A stretch of DNA of 64,000 bases from Nereocystis luetkeana (Eukaryota > Sar > Phaeophyceae > Laminariales > Laminariaceae). This document shows positions 25,801 through 35,962 of this stretch, one piece after another. The notes under the pieces are model-generated. The model saw only the letters and a list, made by a program, of their open reading frames with translations, did not search any database and was not told where the DNA came from. The first letter of the stretch is position 1. Each line of letters opens with the position of its first letter. The position numbers and the translations under genes are program-made. Where the stretch lies: assembly GCA_031213475.1 (NCBI GenBank), contig JARUPZ010000024.1, forward strand, positions 744,001 to 808,000. Direction: 5' to 3'.

Positions 25801-28513
25801 GTTGTGTTTGAAGTAATGGCCACGTAGGGTGCGACGGCAGTCACGCAGCGTCGTGGAGTCTCACACATAGCTGACCGACACACACGCAGGTTCACTTCAC
25901 GGTGGGGCGCACTTCGCACCTGTATTGTCTCGCAAGACGGTGAATGAAACACGGGATTATACTCCATAGAACCGCTCGAGGGCTCTCACTACATACGGTG
26001 GAAGTGCAATTTTCCGTTAGCTGCTGAATATGGCTGTTTGTGTGTTAGAAGTTGCGCCTGAATCACGTAGAGAACGACCAAACATGCAGTGTACGGCACC
26101 TCTGGGGGGTAGTTAATTAAATATCTTGGGAGCTATGTCGTACCTCGCTGATGGAAAAGTTGCCGCCGCTTCCAGGAATACCCTCGATCATGACAAACCG
26201 CGCCAGCGTCCTCACTCCACCGAATGTTTGGAGACCCTGAAGCGAAGAGTCCCGCAAACCCGCGGTCACTCCGGACAGAACGGAACTAAACTTTTTGTCT
26301 ACGCCGGCAGTGTAGACGTTGAATGTTGCTCCCGCCGTCGAAGCTTCTTCGTTGAAAGCTGGCGGCATAAATATGTCGACGCGTTAAGTCATTTGTTAAC
26401 AACGGGTCCAAACGAACGTTCAGCGAAATGTCGTGTGTTTTCGTGTTTATGGAAGGGATCAGGGGCCATGTGTCACTCCACTATACCAGGAAAACGAACA
26501 CTGTCATAGCAAACGGCAAATTCCTGCGATGATATATTATACTCTATTATAGGCAAGACAAATATCAAGGCTGTTCGCCAATATAGGTCCGATTACCAAA
26601 CGATGAAAATACGATGCACGTATGCAGTTTGTCCACCCGTCAGTGACTTCGGAGGATATCGACCCTATCGGCAATATCCTTGAGTAGTGTGCTGGTTAAA
26701 GGTCTCGGATCGACCTACCAGCAAGGTTCTATTGAGGCTGATTGTCATCTCACCAATGCGGAGTTGCTGCGTGGACTGCACCTCGTGAAGGTCGTAGGTA
26801 ATTTCACACAAATCCCCCTTCGAGCAGGTCCACGAAGACATTTTGCTGGTGCTCCCGTCCTGTCGGGAAGAAAAAATAGCGAAACGTCAATCAACATGAC
26901 AATGTGGCAAGAGCCAGAAGCTCGACATGAGCGCGTCCGCAGGCTTTGAGTTCGAATCACTTATCCAGGTATGGATGACCTCGGTAAAACCCCCGTCGCC
27001 TGAATCGGCGCAAGAACACCGGTGTCCACGCTCATACCCAGCGTTAAAGAAAACGGAAATGCTGGTGCTCGGAATGGAACTGATGCCACGTAGTTTCCGT
27101 CCATGGTCGACCTCGATCACACCTTTCAAAGTACAATCCTACGGAAACTTAAGACCAGCAGGCTACGGTACGGTAGAACAACCCTACAGCAGCACAGTAG
27201 TACCCTGCAGCCGTACAGGGGTCTACGAAGTCCACACAGGTCTGGAGTCTGATTATTTGGTTAGTCTGATGGTCCGGTAACGAGGGTTGTTGGGCGTGGG
27301 CAGGGTGCTTTGACGCTAAACGGACTCGAATATAAAACCAAGTACCGACGCGACAAACATTGCGATCGTACGCAAACTAATGCGCGACGAGTGTGCTGTA
27401 CCGAAGCTCACAAGAGTGCTTTTGGCGGAATCGTTGTTGACCGTGGCCGATGCAGTAACGCTCACGCGCTCGGATGCGGAAATGCCGGTGACAGGAACTT
27501 CGTCAACGTCCACATAGATCTCGGTCTGAGGCACAAGAACCACAGCGAGGAAGGCATAATTAATTCTGAACATGGGTTCATTCGTCTGAGTACATTAATG
27601 CAGCAGGGCATAGCTTCACGACCATAGAGTATGTGTGCAGGGTGCAGCACCCCTCGATGGCCTCGGCGGACGAATATGCCGTACATCCCTATGGCAGCCA
27701 ACGTTTCAAACGCTGGCGGGCTGGAAACTACTGCAAGAACCTATTGGTGCGGGTCAAGTATGTCCCTCCGTCGTGAATGATCACGGTCAATACCGATGTG
27801 GTCGTGCCAAACTTTGCAGAGTGATGCGCCCACGAAAGGGAGGCGAGGTCAACAACTGCCGGCTCTGAAGAGCGGCATTCTCCTTTGATGGCGATGCCGG
27901 GTGAAGCTGCCTGAGGATAGGGATAAATCTGAAAGACAGCAGCAACTCGCCGTTGCGGCGTTCAGAGTCAATAGGTTGTGTACCCCTATAAATGAATCTG
28001 AATCTATGTTTGTAAAGAAACCCACAGTACAACACTGCACACAGCGGTCAGCTAACGTAGAAAGCCTTCTAACAGGAGAGAACCGCCCATACATCGTACC
28101 AGGAGACTCCACAGCATCAATAAGAGTGGCTCGAAGTCTCCGACACGCATGCTGGGTGCCTCAAAAAATCGGGACAATGTACCAACACCCCGCAAAGGCT
28201 ACTCACTTCTGAGATTCCCATGTAGCTGCCTTCGCTGATCAGGGCCACCAGCTTAATCTCGTATGCAGAATGACCCGCTACACCTGGTATCTCTTGTAAA
28301 TCCGTCGAGTCCTTCTCTCCCGTCCATGATTCTACCACGATGTCGTCTCCGATATCCGCCAAGACTTGAAGGCTGGTTTCACTGTCTGCGGTAAATGCTG
28401 CAACATAGACGAAGGCACGGGAACCGGATATAAGATGGTATCCCGAAGCGAACTCGTTATCGGTGGACTTATGTGCTGTCCACGCCTGGTTCACTACATT
28501 ATAGGCATAGGTA
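17365..28513 (-). CDS. multi-exon gene for a secreted tandem-discoidin plus beta-helix (pectate-lyase-3-like) protein, 5' end not found
   Basis: At least 17 minus-strand exons join with matching phases across GT-AG introns. In order of translation they are: 28513-28207, 27525-27412, 26859-26754, 26358-26144, 25797-25621, 25434-25308, 24685-24618, 23970-23842, then (after a gap) 22252-22112, 21710-21534, 21294-21139, 20621-20543, 20224-20118, 19827-about 19738, 19431-19355, 18571-18481, 18062-17891 and 17492-17365, ending in TGA. The N-terminal part is repeated F5/8C (discoidin)-like modules. The C-terminal part is a right-handed beta-helix of pectate-lyase-3 type. Such proteins act outside the cell on or in polysaccharide walls; the substrate here is unknown. 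The first exon, signal peptide and the exons between 23.8 and 22.3 kb were not resolved. No broken reading frame was found in the listed exons. Confidence 0.8.
20118..21294 (-). CDS. exons for the N-terminal turns of the beta-helix
   Basis: Exon 21139-21294 reads SEWYIIPDYIGDGDGDQ, then EEIMQAICDGIGEGFDG, the Asp/Gly-rich start followed by a helix typical of the pectate-lyase-3 fold. Exon 20543-20621 reads VVLVEGDYYLDGPVLLKSG and IRLLG, the standard first rungs. Exon 20118-20224 follows CTAACAG, completes a Gly codon, and reads DSIATYLRMHGSGTGADG before GTGAGT. A MITE lies in the intron 10 bp after the donor at 20542. The acceptor for the first exon (CTGAAAAG) is not pyrimidine-rich right at the site, so its start is the least certain. 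Confidence 0.7.
20426..20530 (+). mobile_element. TA-flanked MITE, copy 2 (105 bp), intronic
   Basis: The inverted repeats start TTACGGGGGGCCATAG and end in CTATGGTCCCCCGTAA. TA flanks both sides (20424-20425, 20531-20532). Orientation matches copy 1. It sits inside an intron of the large minus-strand gene, about 10 bp from the 5' splice site at 20542. Confidence 0.9.
21534..22252 (-). CDS. exons of the last discoidin-like module
   Basis: Exon 22112-22252 follows AAAATGGTCAG. It reads VDSTGRIYLGGSFQTARVW, then FPSNQSFTFDIRYIGDDR, and ends before GTGAGG. Exon 21534-21710 follows TTTATCGCAG. It reads RFTSAGGDEQWEEFVLP, then VGSLTIVAVEGPAGED and YPTLRVNDCQVLG, and ends before GTGAGT. Both exons are whole numbers of codons. 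A small exon ending at 22655 (TSFSFELQN before GTAAGT) may supply the preceding strand. The join from the previous module (23842) to here is not resolved. Confidence 0.7.
23842..25797 (-). CDS. exons 5-8 seen: linker and another discoidin-like module
   Basis: Exon 25621-25797 continues the previous module (SISE-VDIRVNEDSPVYP) and carries GGCSTGPFQGCHIYNVK before GTAAAA. Exon 25308-25434 starts DGDNSPNSRWSCSP and ends YLRQIQL plus one base before GTGAGC, the same intron position and phase as in the preceding module. Exon 24618-24685 follows TTCTGTTTTTATCAG and reads FHKGDERHNEFSILAYTADD. Exon 23842-23970 reads VVLSAISSGDTTDFQTWDI and ends SAREWISIKE before GTGATG. The shared intron position shows that whole exon blocks were duplicated within the gene. 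Confidence 0.8.
26144..26859 (-). CDS. exons 3-4 seen: complete discoidin-like module
   Basis: Exon 26754-26859 follows a TTTTTTCTTCCCGACAG acceptor. It starts DGSTSKMSSWTC, contains CEITYDLHEVQSTQQLRI and ends one base into a codon before GTGAG. Exon 26144-26358 follows TTTATGCCGCCAG and completes that codon to Ala. It then reads FNEEASTAGATFNVYTAG, LARFVMIEGIPG and NFSISE before GTACGA. The W-C...C-x-(I/L)-T-Y-D-L start, the 'QLRIAF' strand and the 'SISE' end are the usual pattern of F5/8C-like galactose-binding folds. Phases match exactly, which supports both exon ends. Confidence 0.8.
27412..28513 (-). CDS. exons 1-2 seen: end of first discoidin-like module and linker
   Basis: Exon 28207-28513 follows an acceptor ending in AAGTGGCAG. 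It contains YAYNVVNQAWTAHKS, LQVLADIGDDIVVESW and ends SEGSYMGISE before GTGAGT. Exon 27412-27525 follows TTCTTGTGCCTCAG, starts TEIYVDVDEVPVTG and ends SAKSTL before GTGAGC. The junction gives GISE-TEIYVDVD, the same 'SISEV-DI' closing strand that ends the other modules. The 681-base intron between them also holds an open stretch (27722-27920, VIIHDGGTYLTRTNR) that could be an alternative exon. Upstream exons (phase 2 needed) were not identified. Confidence 0.7.
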
Positions 28514-29230
28514 CTGCCACTTGAAGGTGAAAAACAGTGGCACCCCCGGCACATTAGTTACCGGTCCCCAAACACAGGGGTCCGAGCCGTTCTTTTATCC
28601 TTCTGAGCGGCCCCGATGAACTCCAGCCGCCGTTGATCGTGCTGTACGGCACCCCCCTAGTGCAGCGATCCAGCTTCCTCACGCTCATGTTCGCGATCGA
28701 AAAATGCAGCGGCCCCCTAAAAACCCAGGCAGGCGTTCCGGGTTTGTAAGCATAACAACGCATAACAACCTCCCCCCAGCCCCCCCCCCCCCCGTTGCTT
28801 CGTCTCGAAAGGGATGCGTACTCAAATGGTCAAATTTGGTAACTCAAGCAACACGAGAGAACGCCCCCTCCCCCCTCCTCCAGTCATATCCGGCGGCCTT
28901 CAAGCACCGGGAAGCCACCACAATCACAGCGAACATTGCTCTGAGTGGTGTAAAATATTTTGACATCCTTGATAAACGCTTGTTAGCGGCCGTACAGGCC
29001 ATAATTACTGCCAGCATCGTGGCCGTAGTTTACATTCGAAAATCGTACGGGAACGGTTCATGTCGGATGAGATTACCGCTGGTATTACAATCATGGACAG
29101 CAAACCTACCAAAATTGTTGGGTTTCTCCTGACTTTAACGGGCATGATATACAGCGACCACAATCAAGGACGTATGTGTACCTAGGCAGAGCGGTCAATC
29201 AAATGCCGCAAATGTCAACGTGATTGGTCC
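28514..29230. other. upstream of the exons seen in the large gene, no confident gene
   Basis: A minus-strand frame at 28554-28763 ends near a possible donor (GACCG/GTAACT at about 28560) and could hold an earlier exon. Two frames compete and neither shows a discoidin motif. A C-run lies near 28780-28795. Confidence 0.35.
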
Positions 29231-29621
29231 CTAAATGTCACCGGTGCAACACGTGCACAGAGTCAGGCCGAGACCGGGCGGCTGCGCGCCCACCACAGCG
29301 TTGAACTGTTCTTCACAGCAGGCGTTTCTTAAATCAACGACCCCGAACAGGGATTCTGTAGTGACCATCGATGCCCCATGCAGTACCCCTGAGGCTAATT
29401 GTAATGTAGCAAGTGGAATCGTCTCTGGCATCGTTTATTCGGACCGAACCTACGTGCACCGACGATATGTTCAGGACGGTCCCGCGACCGTAGCTGTCCT
29501 CGTTCAATCGGTACATGACCCTGCAGGCCTGTCGGGGTCTGACATCTTGCTGGATGCAGCCGTATCGCGATTCAGCACTCAAGGATCCATCCTGTAATAG
29601 CCACGATTTTGGGGAAAACAT
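29231..29621. other. coding-like stretch, strand undecided
   Basis: The plus frame 29235-29597 (VHDPAGLSGSDILLDAAV near its end) and the minus frame 29231-29431 (SLFGVVDLRNACCEEQFNA) are both open and both protein-like. The minus frame could be a first exon of the gene at 17-28 kb; the plus frame could be a terminal exon of something else. The sequence alone does not settle it. Confidence 0.3.
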
Positions 29622-32600
29622 TGTGTCAGGACATGGCCCGAAGGGCGGTTGGAACCATCCTCGTTACTGAAGTGCGATCGGTTAGCACACTGCGATCAAG
29701 CACAGCACTTGCTTACTTAAAAAGTGCACACCTCCGGGCTCTTTGGTTCCAAGTTTGAATGAACTCTCAGTGTTCCATTTGACTCTGTAGTGTATGCACT
29801 GGTTGGGGCTCACCCACCTCGCGTTTGTCTGTTTTGTTTCTCTCATCGTGTTCAATATCTTCGTCCTCTGTATTGACTCAGTAACTACGCGGCTGTTTGC
29901 ATGTAGCTCGTCGAGCAAGGAGCTCCAGAAAACAGGAAGTAGGTGCACCCCTATCGTGTGTGCCACGTGTAACGTATATAGAGCACAACAACTTACCTAC
30001 TCATTCTTCAACTAACTGGCGCCCGGCAAGGACGCCGTGTGTGGTAGGTCAGAAAGTGTTTCCCCCCAGAGAGAGATAGATGTCGATACCTCCGTCATCG
30101 GAATGCTGGTGACGTTTGTGTTTCATGGGAGGGTTTCCCGTCGACGGCAGTGTTATCCACTCTGTATGGTCACACTATAGTGGTCGCAGGGGACCGAAGC
30201 GCTGCGGTAAGGGAGTAGTCGAACGTGTACCTAACAGTACCTGTCATAATACCGTAGAGGTGACGTGGTTGGAACACAGGAGTAGAGATTGTCGGATGTT
30301 TTCCATGCTGCATCATATGAAGATAATTGAAGGACAACATTGTGTAGTTCAAGATTACTGTAGAAGACACGAGTGAGGTGAATTGCAACTTTATGCTGTT
30401 TGTGCTTCCATCGTCAGGGAGCATGCCACGGTGGGACCATCAATAATAGTACAATTCGTAATCACACAAAATCAGTGCTGGGCTCAACGTGTTTGTGGGA
30501 TGGCCCCTTTAAATAAATGTCAACCAATGCACGCTTTCACCAAACAATTATGAGAGTGAAAACAGGAGGACCTCGGCCTCGTCTGTCGAAATTGAATGCC
30601 CCCCTCTTCAAGGTTGCACGTTTGGAGTTTTTATCCTGCGCCACATTACGGAGCGGTAGGGTTTGTTCATTTTTGTCAGAGTCAACAGCGATGTTGTTGC
30701 GCCTGGTGTGAGCTGTCCTTCGTGCACCCCTTTTTTTTTTTTTTTTGAAACAATTATTGCAGTCGTATTTTCTGACTGGAAGTACTCCTAGCGGACGACC
30801 GCTGGAGCGGTGCAACACACGATGATACCTGTAGCATGTTTATTAAAGTTACCCATGTAACGCCTTGATTTCGCTATGAGATTATGGCTGTCGAACAAAC
30901 TCGTGAAGGCAAGCTGCTCTAAATAATGTAAGTGTAATTTTACACTCAGCGAACATTGGGTAACACGCACTTTTCAGCTATTTGTAGGAGAGAAATGAGG
31001 GGAGCTCGAGCACATACATGGAGGAGGGGCACTGTGCACGACCAAAATTGAAACAAACTCAAACCTTGTCCTTGAAACAAAACGCTATCCCAATCAGACC
31101 AGGCCCAATCAAAATATTGATAAGCAATAATAGCCCGTTTGTCGCATGCACAGTGTGTGTTAAACGTTTTGTCGAACACGTGGCAACCTTAACAGGAGAG
31201 AAGCACGCCCTTTGGATGTCGCAGCTTCATTCGTGCAACGTTTCACCGTCATCGATATTTTGAACAAACCTTGATGCTTTGCCTTTCGGTACAGCGTTGT
31301 TCGCTTCTTCCCCGCGGTGATCACTTTCGTTTGTAGGCTGCACATACATCGAGTTCGGCCTTCCCACCCCCCTTTCACGACGTACATCGATATGTTCCAG
31401 CTCTAGCTCCCGCACAACAAGCGTCATTGGTAAAATTCCAACCATATTCACTGTGCTCAAAGGGCACGTATCTGTACTCAATGCCTACATACAGCAACGC
31501 CAGCGGGGGCGCAGTCTGCCGCAACAAACACCCACAAATATACTCACCGTGTTCGACTTTTCATCGTTGTGTACCGATACGTACCGAATATTCTTCCTCT
31601 TTTGTTCATCTTAATTAGTCCACACTGCGTAGCGCGAGTCATTCACTAAACAAATTTCATGGACTCAAACTTTTAAAGGTGAAAATGTGGGAAATATTTT
31701 ATTCACCACTACTAGTGTCTTCGTCCAGTTTTAATTATCACCAGGCCCACACCGGCAATTAGGTGCTGCACATGTTGTTGGGAACAGCAGTATAGCAGCA
31801 ACGCGTACATTTATAAACTTAAATATATACCATCTGGAAAACGAAATACCAGGTATAAAAACTTTATAAAGTCTAGCCGTGAGTCCGTGTGCATTGTCAT
31901 GACGCACGACCCTGCCACTTTTCGTAACCCAACTCTCCAGACCCAAGGTCACAAAGTACGAGGAAGAATTTTCTCATGTCTGTCGCTGGAACCAGCTGGT
32001 ATACATTACCAGGTATACGGGACATAAATCCTGCATGAGGCCATAACAAAGCTGTATGTAGTTCGCGCGATCGAATAGTCACACGCAGTAACTGTTTGCA
32101 TAGATAGATGAGTTTCGACGAATTTCTCCGTCTCATCGTAGCTATTTCTGTTCCAATTTTGACAGATAGATATGTACTTTCCGAAAAGCTATAACTTACT
32201 TACTAAGGCAACCCCAGTAGTAGTAGTGGTCGACTTCTTCTAGCTCACAGAGTCACCAACATAATAGATACCAGGTATATATATATAACAGGAAATACGT
32301 TTTCTGTCAAGCGGACACCAACCAAACGATATCCGTGGTTCGTTGGGAGAGGTAATTAGGCGCTTTGTTTGGTTCATGTTCAGAACTTCTGCGGTTAGGA
32401 TGTTGTACTGTGGCAGTGATGTTGATGGCATCCACGTGGTATTGTGTTTTTCGTCGCGTACCAGGTAGGTTTGAATTCCAAGTGTGTACAGGATTCACGA
32501 CAGCAAGGTGCTGGCGGGCTGGTAAAACATGCGAGCAGACAGCTACGCTCCTCTCGTACTAGCTCGCCAACCGTTCCGTTGCCGGGCCGGGCATTTCGTC

Positions 32601-34359
32601 CTGTCTCGCGCTTTCGCGCCCGTTTTATATTGAGAGTTGGTGAAGATTGTTTGTAAACCTAACCCCCACTTCGTGCAACAGGGGCAACCTGCTCCACATT
32701 TAGCTTTCTTGAGCAGACAGGAAACTAACTGCGAGAATATATGTTCTTCAGGGTTTTAGACGGAAAGATGGGTATCTGTTTTCTTTTCTTTTTGGCGGCC
32801 ATGCCACGGCATTTATTTGATGCTTTAGGTGAATATGACAGCATCATCACACTTCGGGATTGCTCAATGTTGGTTGACTTTAGTCGGCGAAGTCTTCTTA
32901 ATTCAGGCTTGATTGGCTCCTACGTCTGTTAGTCAACCTAAACAATGCACGAGCTCTCGCTGCGCCGATGATGTAAAACGTAAGATTTCGGCGACTATGC
33001 AAACCTCCTACGAAGACTTTTGCCACATACCAGGTAGTGTAGTAAAGCCTTATACGGAGCACCTCGTTCCGTAATGCACCGCCATCGTCGCACGATACTA
33101 CTGCGGGTTGGGGGCTTGAGCATGTGCTAAGCGCAGCTTAACTGGATTCCAACACAGCAAGCCGTGTAAGTCGCTGGGGGTGAATATAAACATTCTTCCA
33201 AGGTACAACGCACATGCTTGACATATTTGGTTCACGAGATCGACGGTTTTCGGCGAGGGGTGTTTCGTGGGCTAGTGCTTTGCTGGAGGTAGCATGGCTG
33301 TTGCGGAAAACACAATATCTTCAAAAATCATGTCAGATTTTTTTATTATTATTAGCTTTCTGACAATGTGCAGGGCGTTATTCATTCAAAATGAAAAAGC
33401 TGACATAATTCATCGAATACCACTAACTTCATCGAACCAATTCTCCTTCCCTGCGTGTACTCACTTGAATATATATGCACCCCCACCATTTACCGAGATA
33501 TTTTACTTACTATGTATCTATACGCCATGCTTCCTACTCTGCATCTACATTCCACCCTGAAGAGTGTAAACTCAATTCTTGACCAGCTGAGAATATTCCA
33601 CCGCCTGTACGTACGAAACGCAAGATTAATAACGTATCGCATACACTCAGATTCTTATAGCGCCATCCCTACCTAAAAAAGGAAGTATGAAAGGCTCCGT
33701 GTCTGTTTCCACTATTAATAGGATATTAAGTAGGGTATTTGTGGGGAAAAAACTAAGTAATTACGATCTGAGCTTGAAGTTACGCAAATTATTTATTTTT
33801 TTCCCCTACCTCCGATGCACACGATTATGGCCGGCGAGGCCCGTTAACATCGGGTGCCTACCGTACAACCAATCCAAGCCAAACGGTGTACAATCCCGCC
33901 CTGCTCAAAATTCAAACAATCAAGGCAGGGCGGGCATAGCCGGGAGTGCCATTTCAAAACTATTGATAAGTGACGCGAGTTTGATGTTTCCCCACCTCCA
34001 ACGAATACGATATGGACGGCGAGGCCCGTCCACACCGGGCTATGTTTAATTGCCGCACGACTGATCCAGGCAAGATAGCCAACAGCGCAGCTCAATACGT
34101 CAGGCAGTGGTCATTGTAGTATTTTTGGTAGGGAGTTTTAGCTGGGGTTTTTTTCATGTTATCGGACACTGAAACTCACCCGACGTACACAGTATGATTT
34201 GGCAAATTCAAAAAGAATGTTGTAACCTGGAGGAGGAGCGGAAGCCAAGCACACATCACACATACATAACGTACGACTATGTTTATCGTTGAACCTAACA
34301 GCAGAGTCAGCGGGCAAATTAGATCGCGAATCACAGAGAGAGGACGTCCTAAAACTCAC
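29622..34359. other. long non-coding stretch
   Basis: No supported gene. Five TACCAGGTA motifs are packed between 31847 and 33035 (31847, 32007, 32269, 32459, 33027). A T-run lies at 30729-30745. A diverged block near 33805-33860 recurs near 33989-34045 (GGCGAGGCCCGT in both). Confidence 0.5.
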
Positions 34360-34530
34360 CCTCGTGAGGATGCCCGCGCATCGCCCTAGGGTGCAACTAT
34401 CGTCGACGCCTTCGTAAGGGCTCTCGCGAACTCTGGTCACGGATGGATTGAGGAGTTCCTTGAGCTCGACCTCAAATGCTGCAGACGGTGCGGGTGAAAG
34501 AACAAGAGGAGGAGTAGAGACCGGTGACAT
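34360..34530 (-). CDS. possible single exon, unknown function
   Basis: The minus-strand frame contains PSAAFEVELKELLNPS and ESPYEGVDDSCTLGRC, then ends at an AGG/GTGAGT donor at 34359. That is the same donor type used by the large gene. The upstream partner and family are unknown. A second minus-strand frame at 34780-34930 (CQLSETDDEVAQAAWM) may belong to the same gene but cannot be joined. Confidence 0.3.
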
Positions 34531-35345
34531 TCTCACGGGCGAGTAAGCTGTTGTGGGTCCAGCACGAGCAGAATATCAGCAGTAAGTGCATTGCATGGAA
34601 TTGCACCGTTGCAGTGGCGGGCACGAGTCGCGTTTAGGTTCATCAAAATCGCGATCCAGCTTTCTTTGTCTACCGCCCCCTCCGCCCCGCCTGCATCACC
34701 CTCCGTTTAGATAAACAGAGCGCTCGTCGTGGTGCTACACGGGATTATCAAACACGCTAAGCATGGGTTTACACCTACTCTAGACCTGCCTGATCCATTC
34801 CAGAGGCCCATCAGGAGACATCCAAGCAGCTTGGGCAACCTCATCGTCCGTCTCAGAGAGCTGACAAAACGCGGCTATTAATAGTGCTGTCAGAAGGGTT
34901 GTGTCGCTGTACGATGAGGGAGTGTATGTGTGTTGTGTGCGGCACGAGGACAGCGGTTTCGCGGTGTCTGACGAACTAAAAAAAGCTTCTCCATCGAACG
35001 GGCACATCTCTCGCTCTGATTCGGCCAAATAAATGAAACAATTTCTGCGACAACCTCCCAACTCAACGAAGGGCCGTGGTTGGCATATATATGTACCCGG
35101 TGATATATTATTGCTCCGAATGCGAGGGTATCCGTGAAAGTTAGTATCTGGATCCACATCATATTTCCAAGAGCTAGATGGGGGGTAATGCTAAATCCAA
35201 CAAAAATAGTGTGTTTGATTGATTTGCCATCACACAACGTCCACATGTGCAGGGCTAGTCAGTCAACCACAAACGTTGATGATGATTGTTTGTCACGGTG
35301 AATTCCAAACCATGTTGAGCTACCCCCTCTCCCTAGGCACATGTT

Positions 35346-35962
35346 ACCTATAGGTTGGGTTGGTGTCCTTCGAAATTGACGCAGCAAAACAACGGATATT
35401 ATTGCATGTTACATACAGAAGCAGTATATATATATATATATATTATGCACGAAGTATTGGATTGGCCTCGGTTCGCAGCGACGCTGTTTCCGAACGACAA
35501 TCTGTGCGTGAGCTCGGCAACCAGGGTGTCCCGTGCACGTGGTATAGCGTTCATTGTTTTAGCAGACACCGTGGCTGACCGTCGAGTCAGATCATCATTT
35601 CGTGGTGGAGAACCCTAACTCAGCGGAGGATCATCGTATCACGTAAATAGTGTGGGTGTGTATGGTGAGGCACGTACACGGTCTATCTTTCGGACAGCAT
35701 GGCCATTGCAGTCTGTGGAAGTGGCCACACTAGGATTATATTCAGTGACGCTGACGCTGTCATCCACATGCAAGACTATCCGCCTTCAAATTAACCTGGT
35801 TCTTGGAATGATGCCGCTCGTCCTTCATGCGACTCGCCGAACACCTCAGGATGTATTGCGCCTGATGGGGTATGCCCGGTCGGTATCACCCCTAAGTACT
35901 TCGTCCCGGCACACGTTAAGGGTGCGAGGGTCTATGATCATACGACTACGCCCGTGCCTTAC
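35346..35962 (+). repeat. 0.5-0.6 kb dispersed repeat, copy 2
   Basis: The copy starts TATAGGTTGGGTTGGTG and carries the family landmarks GAGCTCGGCAACCAGGGTG, CTTCATGCGACTCGCCG, GTCCCGGCA and GTGCGAGGGTCTATG in the same order as copy 3. A TA microsatellite at about 35426-35444 has expanded inside it. It carries no gene. Confidence 0.75.
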
